Shown: piece by piece, positions 34,444-42,840 of the stretch
How positions within the stretch are numbered: the first letter of the stretch is position 1
Layout of the letters: each line of letters begins with the position of its first letter
Assembly (NCBI GenBank): GCA_016223245.1
Contig: JACRPL010000023.1
Location: 1 to 64,000 of the forward strand
Reading direction: 5' to 3'
Source of the DNA: Candidatus Saganbacteria bacterium
GTDB taxonomy: Bacteria; Margulisbacteria; WOR-1; XYC2-FULL-46-14; XYC2-FULL-37-10
Length of the DNA stretch: 64,000 bases
Position numbers and translations under genes: made by a program
The notes under the pieces: model-generated
Database searches by the model: none
What the model was told of the DNA's origin: nothing
Seen by the model: the letters and a program-made list of their open reading frames with translations, nothing else

Positions 34444-36035
34444 ATTTTAAATGCGGCGCCCTCTCGCGGCTTGCTTTGGACTTCAATCGCGCCCCTGTGT
34501 TCCTGTATTATGCGATAAGCGGTAAACAACCCCAGCCCCGTGCCTTTTTCTTTCAAAGTAAAGAATGGGTCGAATATATTGTCTATCTTGTCCTCTGGGA
34601 TCCCTATCCCGCTGTCTTTAATTACAACATAAACCCTGTCGCTTTCCTTTGAGGTCGAAACATTAAGCGCTCCGCCATGCGGCATCGCTTGCATTGAATT
34701 TAGGATCAGATTTGAAAACACTTGATATAGTTGTTCGCGGTCGGCAAAAATTTCCGGCAGGCTCGAAAGCTCTTTTTTGACCTTAATTGACAGCTTGTCG
34801 CAATTTCCGGAATAAAAAGCAAGCGCTTCATTTAGGATAGTATTGATGTCCACATATTGTTTTTCTAATTTTGGGGCTTTCCCCGCTTTTAACAGGTCTT
34901 CAACTATCCTGTTTATCCTGTCTAACTGCCTTGGCACCATTTCAACATAATCTTTCACGAATTCCGGGTCTCCAATATTTTCCGGCAAAACCTGGGTCAT
35001 ACCCTTGATGGAAGCCAGCGGATTCTTTATCTCATGAGCCATGCCGGCTGACATCGTGCCAAGCGCCGCCAATTTATCGGCGCGAAGCAGGCTTTGGAAA
35101 AGTTTTTGGTTCTCGTCAGATAGATCATTTATCGTTTTTTCATAATAGAAGCTTCCCTTAAAGAAAAAACGATCGACCAATTGCTGTATCCTGTCGCGCA
35201 CGGGCTGAAAAACCAGCACAGACGCCGCAACGACGAACATCATGACCGAATATTCATTAAAATAATTGATCTGTTTAAAAATCCTATCGGCAAGAAGAAT
35301 GATCGACGCATAAAATCCCGCAAAAAATACGGTTAGAGATGAATAAACCAGCCCTTCACGAATAACAAAATTAATATCGACAAGCTTATGCTTGATAATC
35401 GCGTATGCGGTGATCGCAATATAAATTGGCAAAGTAAATTGATTTAAAACCGGCAGATTAATTGAAAAAACCGGAAACAATGCCGTGACCCCGCCTAAAA
35501 ATCCAATCAATGAAGCAATAAATGCATAGCGAAGCCTGCGATCAGAACTGCGCATTATCGCAATGAACAACTGGAAAAATCCATAGGCAAAACAAATTGT
35601 CAAATAGGCCGCAAAAATCGTATAAATAGGGCCCCCGATCGGATAATACCTGAAGCCCGAGACAGGCATGATATCTTTTACAAAAAGCGGAGTAAAATCA
35701 AAAGCAATTAATACAAAAGCAAGAATAAAGCTAAGCGCCAAAATGATCTTTTGCTTTTTTGTTTTATCGATCAAGACCAAAACAAAGTTCATGAAAAATG
35801 CGGGCACCATTACCGCCGCCCCAACATTTATCCTTGTCCACAAGAGAACGGCATCTTTACCTGAAACGACCTCCCCCATTCCCTGGCCAAATGTCCATAT
35901 CGCAACCGCCAAAGAAACAAGGCTTAGTGCAATATTAGCCGGCTTATCCTTGCCTTTAATAAAAACGAAGCCAGAAAGAAACAAAGAAAGAATTGAAGTT
36001 GAAAATGTCAAAAAAGTATTAAGAGTTATTTGCAC
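34416..36035 (-). CDS. NtrB-like sensor histidine kinase with multi-helix membrane domain
   Basis: 539 aa. About eight hydrophobic helices (residues 1-290) form a 7TM-type sensor domain. Then follow the H box (GMAHEIKNPLASIKG), N box (LILNSMQAMP), G1 (DSGIGIPEDKIDNIFDPFFT) and G2 (KGTGLGLF). No PAS domain is seen. It starts at GTG with TGG-TAAAAT ending 6 nt upstream (leaderless). It is divergent from an NtrC-type regulator, its likely partner. Confidence 0.9.
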   Translation of the reverse strand: MQITLNTFLTFSTSILSLFLSGFVFIKGKDKPANIALSLVSLAVAIWTFGQGMGEVVSGKDAVLLWTRINVGAAVMVPAFFMNFVLVLIDKTKKQKIILALSFILAFVLIAFDFTPLFVKDIMPVSGFRYYPIGGPIYTIFAAYLTICFAYGFFQLFIAIMRSSDRRLRYAFIASLIGFLGGVTALFPVFSINLPVLNQFTLPIYIAITAYAIIKHKLVDINFVIREGLVYSSLTVFFAGFYASIILLADRIFKQINYFNEYSVMMFVVAASVLVFQPVRDRIQQLVDRFFFKGSFYYEKTINDLSDENQKLFQSLLRADKLAALGTMSAGMAHEIKNPLASIKGMTQVLPENIGDPEFVKDYVEMVPRQLDRINRIVEDLLKAGKAPKLEKQYVDINTILNEALAFYSGNCDKLSIKVKKELSSLPEIFADREQLYQVFSNLILNSMQAMPHGGALNVSTSKESDRVYVVIKDSGIGIPEDKIDNIFDPFFTLKEKGTGLGLFTAYRIIQEHRGAIEVQSKPREGAAFKIWLYIKQKE

Positions 36036-36041
36036 GAAGTA

Positions 36042-36050
36042 ATTTTACCA
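36042..36050 (-). promoter_or_regulatory. Histidine kinase extended -10, leaderless GTG
   Basis: TGG-TAAAAT on the minus strand ends 6 nt before the GTG start at 36035. Confidence 0.5.
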
Positions 36051-36056
36051 TAGAAA

Positions 36057-36103
36057 TGACGACATATACGTCGATCAAACATCATTGTGACGACTTTTCG
36101 TCA
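36057..36103. promoter_or_regulatory. Paired TGACGAC operators between kinase and regulator
   Basis: TGACGACATATACGTCG (36057-36073) and TGACGA-CTTT-TCGTCA (36088-36103, perfect inverted repeat). The two sites begin 31 bp apart, about three helical turns. They suit a dimeric regulator, most simply the NtrC-type protein encoded downstream. Confidence 0.6.
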
Positions 36104-36120
36104 ATAATGCTATAATATGC

Positions 36121-36136
36121 TGGCATTGTAATTGCT
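36121..36136 (+). promoter_or_regulatory. Sigma-54 -24/-12 promoter
   Basis: TGGCATTGTAATTGCT has GG and GC exactly 10 nt apart, matching the TGGCAC-N5-TTGCW consensus closely. The start codon lies 26 nt further, with AAGGAG between. A TGC-TATAAT extended -10 (36108-36116) just upstream could give basal sigma-70 expression. Confidence 0.65.
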
Positions 36137-36161
36137 GAACACTATTGTAAGGAGCGGCAAA

Positions 36162-37538
36162 ATGACAAAAAAGTTCACGATCTTAGTTGTTGACGACGAA
36201 AAGGACATGCTTAAGACTTATGAAAATATCCTCAAAAAAGAATACAGAATAATTATATCGGAGTCAGGAATTGATGCGCTTCAAAAGATCGAAAGAAACG
36301 ATGTGGACCTGGTTATTTCAGACATTAAAATGCCCCAGATGGACGGTATCGAATTATTAAAACATATAAAAGAAAAACATACGCATATCGATGTGATAAT
36401 GGCTACGGCATCCAAAGATGTCGCATCGGCAGTCCAAGCAATGAAGCTTGGAGCCTACGATTATATAAACAAACCTTTTGACGTAAGCGAACTAAAATTG
36501 ATAATTGAAAGGTCATTGGAAAAAATATCACTCGTCAAAGAGAACATCCAGCTTAAAGAAACGATCAAAAGCTCAAATCCTTCCCTTGATCTGATCGGGC
36601 ATAATAAGGAAACACAAAAGATCAGGCAAATAATAAAAGATATAGCTCCAACTGACAGCACAGTACTTATCACAGGCGAATCGGGATCAGGGAAAGAAAT
36701 AGCCGCAAGATTGATCCACAACCAAAGCAACAGGAAAAACAATCCATTTGTGGCGATAAATTGCGCCGCTATACCCGAAAATCTTCTTGAATCGGAACTT
36801 TTTGGCTATGAAAGAGGGGCTTTTACAGGGGCTATGGAGCGTCGCATCGGAAAATTTGAGCTGGCCGACTCAGGAACGCTTTTCCTCGATGAGATCGGCT
36901 GCATGAGCCCTACCCTGCAAAGCAAACTTTTGAGAATTATAGAAGACCGCAAGATAGAAAGGCTTGGCGGAAATGCGCAAATAGATATTGATGTACGGAT
37001 AGTTGCCGCGACGAATATCGATTTTGAAAAAACGATTAAAGAAGGCAAGTTCCGAGAAGATTTGTATTACAGGTTGAATGTTATACCGATAAAAATGCTG
37101 CCTCTAAGGGATCGAAAAGACGATCTTGAATTGTTCATAAACTTTTTTATAGGGAAATTCAACAAAGAATTCAACAAAAATATAAGGTCTGTATCGCCGC
37201 AAGTCTATTCAAAATTAAGGGCCTATAATTTCCCGGGGAATGTGCGGGAGCTTCAAAACCTTCTAGAAAGAGCGGTCGCGCTAACAAAAGGCAACATGAT
37301 CGAAGAAGAACAGATATTCGGATTAAGATATTCTTCGGGAAATATCCAAGATGAGAATAAGCCGACATCTTCAGACTTGAAAGATGCACTGGAAACTTTC
37401 GAGAAAAAAATAATACTCAACGCTTTGGCGCAATCAAGCGATAATCAAACAAAAGCCGCCGCAAAACTTGGGATAGCAAGGACTACGCTATCTTCAAGGC
37501 TTTTGGCTTTGGGGATCAGAGGGCAAGACGAGTCTTAA
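36162..37538 (+). CDS. NtrC-family sigma-54-dependent response regulator
   Basis: 458 aa from the ATG at 36162, with AAGGAG 7 nt upstream. The receiver (about 1-120) has VVDDEKD, the phospho-accepting Asp in LVISDIKMP, and a Lys in NKPFD. The AAA+ domain (about 135-375) has Walker A GESGSGKE, the sigma-54-contacting GAFTGA loop and Walker B LFLDEIG. A Fis-type helix-turn-helix ends the protein (TKAAAKLGIARTTLSSRL). Phosphorylation by the divergent kinase should switch on sigma-54 promoters, including its own. Confidence 0.93.
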   Translation: MTKKFTILVVDDEKDMLKTYENILKKEYRIIISESGIDALQKIERNDVDLVISDIKMPQMDGIELLKHIKEKHTHIDVIMATASKDVASAVQAMKLGAYDYINKPFDVSELKLIIERSLEKISLVKENIQLKETIKSSNPSLDLIGHNKETQKIRQIIKDIAPTDSTVLITGESGSGKEIAARLIHNQSNRKNNPFVAINCAAIPENLLESELFGYERGAFTGAMERRIGKFELADSGTLFLDEIGCMSPTLQSKLLRIIEDRKIERLGGNAQIDIDVRIVAATNIDFEKTIKEGKFREDLYYRLNVIPIKMLPLRDRKDDLELFINFFIGKFNKEFNKNIRSVSPQVYSKLRAYNFPGNVRELQNLLERAVALTKGNMIEEEQIFGLRYSSGNIQDENKPTSSDLKDALETFEKKIILNALAQSSDNQTKAAAKLGIARTTLSSRLLALGIRGQDES

Positions 37539-38328
37539 TTTCAAGTATCCTGCTTTCGGCGGCTTCTTCTCCAGCCGCAATTAATCTTTTTGACTTGTCA
37601 AAATCAAGATGCCATATGTCTTCGGGGATATCAGGCTCGATTACAATGTCGGCAAGGTTCCGGCCATCCGAGCTTATCTTCTTCATGACCAGATCAAAAG
37701 CGCGCCCGAATATTTCAAGCGCATTATTTAGGTCGTTTTTCAGAGGGTTTGCAGGGACTACATCTACGGCTATCACAAAATCCGCCCCCATTTTTTTGGC
37801 AACAGATACCGGCAGGTTATTTGCAATGCCGCCGTCGACGAGCAGGTCATGTCCGCGCCTAAGAGGGACAAATACTCCAGGGAAAGCGGAACTTGCGGCA
37901 ACACCTTTGCAAACTGGGCCATCGCGGATAATGACCTCCCTTCCGGTCTTAAGGTCGGTTGCAACCGCGGCAAATGGATATTTAAGCCCTGAAAATTGGA
38001 TATCTCCGATATTCGTAGAAATAAATTTTTGGATCTCGTCGGTTGTCGCGGGGCCATGTCTTGCCATTACAAACCTGATAAACCTCGCCCATCCAAGCCT
38101 GTGGGCCGCTTTTTCCATCAAATGAGGATCCATCCCGGACGCAAAAAGGGCGCCTATTATGGATCCGGCAGAACAGCCGGCAACAAAACTTATTGGAACC
38201 TTGTGTTTTTTTAGGATTTTGATGACGCCGATGTGGGCAATGCCGCGGGCGATGCCGCCTCCAAGCGCCAACCCGACCTTCTTTTTCTTGAAAGCTAGAA
38301 GATTTGCAATATTGTCGAATATTGTCAC
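37516..38328 (-). CDS. Patatin-like phospholipase (RssA type)
   Basis: 270 aa. LALGGGIARGIAHIGV is the oxyanion glycine loop, GCSAGS carries the nucleophile Ser (G-x-S-x-G), and VDGGIANNLP holds the catalytic Asp. Such enzymes deacylate lipids; the true substrate is unknown. GTG start overlapping the serA stop by 4 nt (GTGA); the 3' end overlaps the convergent regulator gene by 23 nt. Confidence 0.88.
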   Translation of the reverse strand: MTIFDNIANLLAFKKKKVGLALGGGIARGIAHIGVIKILKKHKVPISFVAGCSAGSIIGALFASGMDPHLMEKAAHRLGWARFIRFVMARHGPATTDEIQKFISTNIGDIQFSGLKYPFAAVATDLKTGREVIIRDGPVCKGVAASSAFPGVFVPLRRGHDLLVDGGIANNLPVSVAKKMGADFVIAVDVVPANPLKNDLNNALEIFGRAFDLVMKKISSDGRNLADIVIEPDIPEDIWHLDFDKSKRLIAAGEEAAESRILEIKTRLAL

Positions 38329-39905
38329 AATTTTACAACAATCGCTCCTGAAATCCCTTCAATACTCGTTAGTTCCGATAAAACGCTGTCGGGAACTACG
38401 CTATCGATATTCAAGACCATGACGGCCTTGTCGTTGACTTTTATCCGCCCGACATCCATGCTTGCGATATTTATCTGGTTCTTGCCCAAAAAAGTCCCGA
38501 CTTTCCCTATCATGCCGGGCTTATCTATGTTTGAAAGGATCAGCATATATCCTGACGGAACCGCATCTATCCTGAACCCGTCAATTGAAACAAGCCGGTC
38601 GCCCAACTTTTCAAAAACCGTCCCGCCTACTTCCCTTATGCCTTTTGCCGATTCAACTTTAACCGTGATCAAACTCGCGAAATCCTTGACTTCTTTGTTC
38701 TTGCTTTCGATGACTGCGATGCCTCTTTCTTTTGCGATAAAAGGCGCATTTACGAAATTTACGACCACATCCATCATGGGCGCAAGAAGCCCCTTTAAGA
38801 TCGTTGTAGTAAGAGGAGAGACATTATGTTCGGCGACTTCGCCGGAATATTCCACTGTAACTTTCGATACGGCTCCCGAAACAATTTGGGTCGCAAGGCT
38901 TCCAAGTTTTTCCGCGATCGAAAGATAAGGTTTAACAGGTTCAATAAGCTCCGGTCGCATTGAAGGAATATTAACGGCTGACCGTGCGGCGTTTCCTTTT
39001 AAAACCTCGATTATTTGTTCTATCACATCGACCGTCACATTTATCTGCGCTTCGACAGTTGAAGCTCCCAAATGCGGGGTTACGACGATATTATCAAGCG
39101 CCAAAAGCGGATTGTCAGGCGGCGTCGGCTCTTTTTCAAAAACATCGAGGGCCGCGGCCGCTACTTGGCCACTTTTTAATGCGTCGTAAAGTGCTTTTTC
39201 GTCGATGATCCCGCCGCGGGCGACATTAACGATGCGGACCCCCTTTTTCATTTTTGCGATCATATCGGCATTGACCAGATTTGCCGTTTCTTTGGTTTTT
39301 GGGATATGGAAAGTCAAAAAATCAGAGTCTTTTATGACTTCATCGAATTTTTTAAGTTCGACTCCCAGGCTCTTGGCGTAATCTTCCGTTACAAAAGGGT
39401 CGGAACCTATAACCTTCATGCCCATTCCTTGGGCGTACGCCGCAACTCGCCTTCCGATCTTACCCAAACCAACCACTCCAAGCGTCTTATTTAGGACTTC
39501 AACACCTTTGAATGATTTCTTATCCCACACGCCCGACTTTAATTTGGAATGCGCTTGAGGGATCTGTCGGGCTATCGACATGACCATAGCCCATGTATGT
39601 TCTGCGGCAGCTACGGTATTTCCCTCGGGTGAATTTACCACGATTATGCCCATTTTTGTTGCTGTCGGAAGATCGACATTGTCGACGCCAACGCCTGCTC
39701 TTGCTATGATTTTTAATTTTTTACCCGCCTGGATTATTTTAGGGGTAACTTTTGTATCGGAACGGACAACTAGCGCATCATATTCTGGGATAATTTTCAC
39801 AAGCTCATCTTCGGGAAGCCCTGTTTTCATGTCAGCGTCGATCCCTGCGTCCTTTAACATTTTGAGGCCGATCTCGGAAATTTTATCGGAAGCCAGTACT
39901 TTCAT
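38325..39905 (-). CDS. serA: D-3-phosphoglycerate dehydrogenase
   Basis: 526 aa, long three-domain form. It oxidises 3-phosphoglycerate in the first step of serine synthesis. ARAGVGVDNVD and GVVGLGKIGRRVA (NAD site) lie in the core, catalytic residues around ARGGIIDE and TPHLGAST, then an intervening domain and a C-terminal ACT domain (MLILSNIDKPGMIGKVG). A GAGGGGAG ribosome site precedes the ATG. The class V aminotransferase at 42841 could supply the next step. Confidence 0.95.
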   Translation of the reverse strand: MKVLASDKISEIGLKMLKDAGIDADMKTGLPEDELVKIIPEYDALVVRSDTKVTPKIIQAGKKLKIIARAGVGVDNVDLPTATKMGIIVVNSPEGNTVAAAEHTWAMVMSIARQIPQAHSKLKSGVWDKKSFKGVEVLNKTLGVVGLGKIGRRVAAYAQGMGMKVIGSDPFVTEDYAKSLGVELKKFDEVIKDSDFLTFHIPKTKETANLVNADMIAKMKKGVRIVNVARGGIIDEKALYDALKSGQVAAAALDVFEKEPTPPDNPLLALDNIVVTPHLGASTVEAQINVTVDVIEQIIEVLKGNAARSAVNIPSMRPELIEPVKPYLSIAEKLGSLATQIVSGAVSKVTVEYSGEVAEHNVSPLTTTILKGLLAPMMDVVVNFVNAPFIAKERGIAVIESKNKEVKDFASLITVKVESAKGIREVGGTVFEKLGDRLVSIDGFRIDAVPSGYMLILSNIDKPGMIGKVGTFLGKNQINIASMDVGRIKVNDKAVMVLNIDSVVPDSVLSELTSIEGISGAIVVKL

Positions 39906-39926
39906 AATTATCTCCCCTCTTTAAAT

Positions 39927-40673
39927 TCATTTAAAAGCATTAATATATTTCACTAGCGATTGTTCGGCGCATTCGCATATAAGCGTATAAAAATCATTTA
40001 ATTTTTTAGAGCTATGGGCTTTTTCTAAAGCATAAATATATTCTTCCCTCCTGCTCATCGGTATTATAACCGGCGGATACCCTTTGTGGATAAATATCAA
40101 ATTCATCAATAATCTCGCGGTCCTGCCATTCCCGTCTATAAATGGATGTATGGCAACAAAACCATAATGGGCGTCAGCCGCCTTTATGGCAGGATGTCCC
40201 TTGTCATTATTTAACTTCCGAATGAACTCTTTCATTTTAAATGGAACGTCCTGGGGGTGCGGAGGCAAATGATGAGAACCAGAAATATAAACCTGCTTCC
40301 CCCTATATTTTCCGGCGTTTTCATCGTCAATTTCCCTTAAAATAAGCCAATGAAGTTTTTTTACTGTTTCCTCATTGATCTTATCCGCTTTTTTGACTAT
40401 AGATTCCAAGAAATCGATCGCTTTTTTATGGTTTAGCGCTTCAAGATGTTCCCGCACGGTTTTCCCGCCAATTGTAATGCCCTCTAAAATGACAAGCTTT
40501 GTTTCTCCAAGCGATAAAGAATTGCCTTCAATTGCATTGCTGTTATAAGTCCATTCGACGTCGAAATATTCTTTTAATTTTTCCAAATGTGATTTTGAAA
40601 TGGGGCGAAGAGCGTCGAGTTTCTTTTTATAGGCCGTCAGTTTATCAAGCAACCGTTCAATATTTTCATTCAT
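39927..40673 (-). CDS. Fic-domain AMP-transferase
   Basis: 248 aa. [14 protein letters not shown] is an intact Fic catalytic motif (H-P-F-x-D-G-N-G-R). The N-terminal SNAIEGN fits the inhibitory (S/T)-x3-E-(G/N) helix, so the enzyme is self-restrained (class II). Fic proteins usually add AMP to a Tyr, Ser or Thr of a target protein. No antitoxin neighbour. Leaderless start: TGG-TATAAT ends 7 nt before the ATG. Confidence 0.88.
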   Translation of the reverse strand: MNENIERLLDKLTAYKKKLDALRPISKSHLEKLKEYFDVEWTYNSNAIEGNSLSLGETKLVILEGITIGGKTVREHLEALNHKKAIDFLESIVKKADKINEETVKKLHWLILREIDDENAGKYRGKQVYISGSHHLPPHPQDVPFKMKEFIRKLNNDKGHPAIKAADAHYGFVAIHPFIDGNGRTARLLMNLIFIHKGYPPVIIPMSRREEYIYALEKAHSSKKLNDFYTLICECAEQSLVKYINAFK

Positions 40674-40680
40674 ATAATTA

Positions 40681-40689
40681 ATTATACCA
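40681..40689 (-). promoter_or_regulatory. fic extended -10, leaderless start
   Basis: TGG-TATAAT on the minus strand, 7 nt before the ATG at 40673. Confidence 0.55.
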
Positions 40690-41463
40690 CTAAAAATTAA
40701 CTTTAATAAGGCAGAGCCCTTGAGGCGGCGCGCATCTTCCCGCCTTTTTTCTGTCTTTATTCTTTAAAATTTTTGGCATTTCATCTAAAATTGGAGAGTT
40801 AAGCCCGATATCAACCAAAGTCCCGACAATATTCCTGACCATTTTATACAAAAACCCGCTGCCTTTGATCTTGCAGCTAATAACTCTTATCTTATGACCA
40901 TCCCAAACTGTAATGCTTTTTTTCTTTATTGATAGTTCAAATATTTTTCGAACAAAATCTTTGTCATCCCCACCCGCCGCGCAGAAAGATTTGAAATCGT
41001 GCTTCCCGACAAGCTGTTTAGCTGCTTTCTTCATTTTGGAAAGATCGATCTTAGGCTTCACATGCCACGAAATGTTCCTTAAATGTACGGGAATATCTTT
41101 CTCATTGAATATTAAATATTCGTAAACTTTACTTTTGGGCGAAAATCGAGCATTAAAGTTATTTGGGGCTTCTTCAGATTTAATTATCCTAATATCGTCG
41201 GGCAGAAAAGTATTTAATGCGGCTTTAATTTTCGATGCGGGGATTTTATGCGATATTTCGAAGCTTATGATCTGGTTTAAGGCATGGACACCCGAATCGG
41301 TGCGGGAAGTGGCGTAAAATTGGATCTTTTTCTTGAAAAGCTTTTCTAATGCCTGTTCTATTTCGGAATAAACGGTTCGCTGTCCAGGCTGAGGCGCAAA
41401 GCCCCTAAAATTTGAGCCATCGTATTGGAGGGTTAAAACAAAATTCTTATAAATATTTACCAA
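40690..41463 (-). CDS. truA: tRNA pseudouridine(38-40) synthase TruA
   Basis: 257 aa, usual length. [22 protein letters not shown] opens the protein and the catalytic Asp is in [28 protein letters not shown] closes the core. It overlaps the AbiEii gene by 17 nt. In many bacteria truA sits between rplQ and rplM; here it is downstream of the ribosomal cluster and behind a toxin-antitoxin pair. Confidence 0.93.
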   Translation of the reverse strand: MVNIYKNFVLTLQYDGSNFRGFAPQPGQRTVYSEIEQALEKLFKKKIQFYATSRTDSGVHALNQIISFEISHKIPASKIKAALNTFLPDDIRIIKSEEAPNNFNARFSPKSKVYEYLIFNEKDIPVHLRNISWHVKPKIDLSKMKKAAKQLVGKHDFKSFCAAGGDDKDFVRKIFELSIKKKSITVWDGHKIRVISCKIKGSGFLYKMVRNIVGTLVDIGLNSPILDEMPKILKNKDRKKAGRCAPPQGLCLIKVNF

Positions 41464-42175
41464 TCTCTTTTCTTAAAATGTTTTTAAAATTCTTCAATAT
41501 TAATTGATGGCTGGCAGGCAAAAGGACTGATAATTCGCTCTTAAAATTGATCTTCTCTTTTTCAAGCAATTCAACAACTTTTCTAAGATGGGATTTGCCT
41601 ATTGCCTGGTTTAATTGATGGTGCCTTAATATAAAATATAGGTCGTAATAATCCCTCGGTTTGTGCCGGTCCAAAAGCGCCGCCATTTTCCCATCTATCA
41701 ATTCTTTCGGCGGCACATGCACTATCGTATATGGAGGAGCATAATCCAAAGCGATATTGGTTAGTTCTCCTTTGATCTCCCTCCTCTTGCGCAGAGACAC
41801 TTCAAATTTCATGTCCTCCATGACATCAAATGCGCTGTAATGGATCAGGCCGAGATATCCGCCTGTTGTTGGTTTTGCTTCCTTATAAGTTATGTTAATG
41901 CCGTACTTCTCAACTTCGGCAAGCGCCGAGATGAACAAATCGTCTATTTCTCTATAATTAAAAATATTCAGCCCGGTAAAATCTAAATCCTCGGAAAAAC
42001 GAGGGCTTTGGAAGACAATCCGCAAGGCAGTCCCGCCTTTGAAAAGAAGCTTTTCCGCCCCATTCGCCCGATATAATGCCGAAAGGAATAAGTGCTGGAT
42101 GTATTCCCGCACGATATTTTTTTTATTCGTTTGGTATTTATTAATAAATTCTTGCAGGTCTTCCGGCGTCAGCAT
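41447..42175 (-). CDS. abiEii: AbiEii-type nucleotidyltransferase toxin
   Basis: 242 aa. LFKGGTALRIVFQSPRFSED followed by LDF is the nucleotidyltransferase core (G-G-T-A-L ... D-L-D-F), followed by the catalytic DGKMAALLDRHKPRDYYDLYF block. AbiEii toxins modify tRNA or another nucleic-acid target and cause growth arrest during phage infection. All motifs are intact. It overlaps the antitoxin gene by 35 nt and truA by 17 nt. Confidence 0.87.
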   Translation of the reverse strand: MLTPEDLQEFINKYQTNKKNIVREYIQHLFLSALYRANGAEKLLFKGGTALRIVFQSPRFSEDLDFTGLNIFNYREIDDLFISALAEVEKYGINITYKEAKPTTGGYLGLIHYSAFDVMEDMKFEVSLRKRREIKGELTNIALDYAPPYTIVHVPPKELIDGKMAALLDRHKPRDYYDLYFILRHHQLNQAIGKSHLRKVVELLEKEKINFKSELSVLLPASHQLILKNFKNILRKEIGKYL

Positions 42176-42758
42176 AAATTCCTTTTATTAGCTCCAACAT
42201 TCTAGGCCGTTTAAAGAGCTTGGCATACTTGATAAGCATATCTTTCTTGATTTTTTTAAGATTTAATCTCTCATAATGCAGTTGTCTTTTTTTTAGATCG
42301 ACAAAATACAAATAATCGGCCAATGCTTTTTCTGGTTCAGCCATTAAAACAGTGGCATAATCATGCTTTATCGGTTTATAGCCCGTAAAAAAATCTTGTT
42401 TAACATGAGAATAATGATAAACAATGCCAGCCGTTTCAAACCTGCGGCTTGCTTTAACCGTAACCGAAGTAACCCCATAGATAGTTTCTGGAATTATGTT
42501 GTAGAAAGATAACGCTGTATCAAAAGAAATATAGGACGGCCTATAAATATAATTAGCGATCAAGTATTGATCCGGCATACTGGAGGCCAGGGCATAGAGT
42601 CCGCCTTTCAGCCGGATTATTACTCCTTTTTTTGTATATCTCCACAAAAGCCTATGCGCTGCCGACTCGGAAATGTCCAAAAGCACCCTAAAATCACGCT
42701 TGGAAAAAATTTTTATCTTTTTTTTTGCTAATATTTGCTGCAGTTCTATTAGTTTCAT
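42141..42758 (-). CDS. abiEi: AbiEi-type antitoxin and repressor
   Basis: 205 aa. The N-terminal winged helix (FSKRDFRVLLDISESAAHRL, YTKKGVIIRLKGGLYAL) and the C-terminal AbiEi domain (IANYIYRPSYISFDTALSFY, EKALADYLYF) are as in AbiEi. The family neutralises AbiEii without binding it and represses its own promoter. Two palindromes lie just before its start, at the expected place for autoregulation. Confidence 0.87.
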   Translation of the reverse strand: MKLIELQQILAKKKIKIFSKRDFRVLLDISESAAHRLLWRYTKKGVIIRLKGGLYALASSMPDQYLIANYIYRPSYISFDTALSFYNIIPETIYGVTSVTVKASRRFETAGIVYHYSHVKQDFFTGYKPIKHDYATVLMAEPEKALADYLYFVDLKKRQLHYERLNLKKIKKDMLIKYAKLFKRPRMLELIKGIYADAGRPARIY

Positions 42759-42763
42759 TTTTG

Positions 42764-42789
42764 TGACCTTTTGGTCATGTTTCTGAAAC
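42764..42789. promoter_or_regulatory. Two palindromic operators before abiEi
   Basis: TGACC-TTTT-GGTCA (42764-42777) and GTTTC-T-GAAAC (42779-42789), both perfect, side by side between the -10 and the abiEi start. Binding here would block transcription start or early elongation. Confidence 0.6.
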
Positions 42790-42790
42790 G

Positions 42791-42819
42791 ATTATAATCG
42801 GCTTTTTTGGGGTTGTCAA
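42791..42819 (-). promoter_or_regulatory. Consensus sigma-70 promoter of abiE
   Basis: TTGACA (42819-42814), 17-nt spacer, TATAAT (42796-42791) on the minus strand: a perfect match to both hexamers. Such a strong promoter fits a repressor-controlled toxin-antitoxin operon. Confidence 0.75.
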
Positions 42820-42840
42820 GGGGATTAACAGGGGATTTTG

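Noticed and set aside
38419-39924. Plus-strand open frames across serA and other minus-strand housekeeping genes
   Set aside because: They are long only because the opposite strand avoids stops in coding DNA; none has motifs or a ribosome site.
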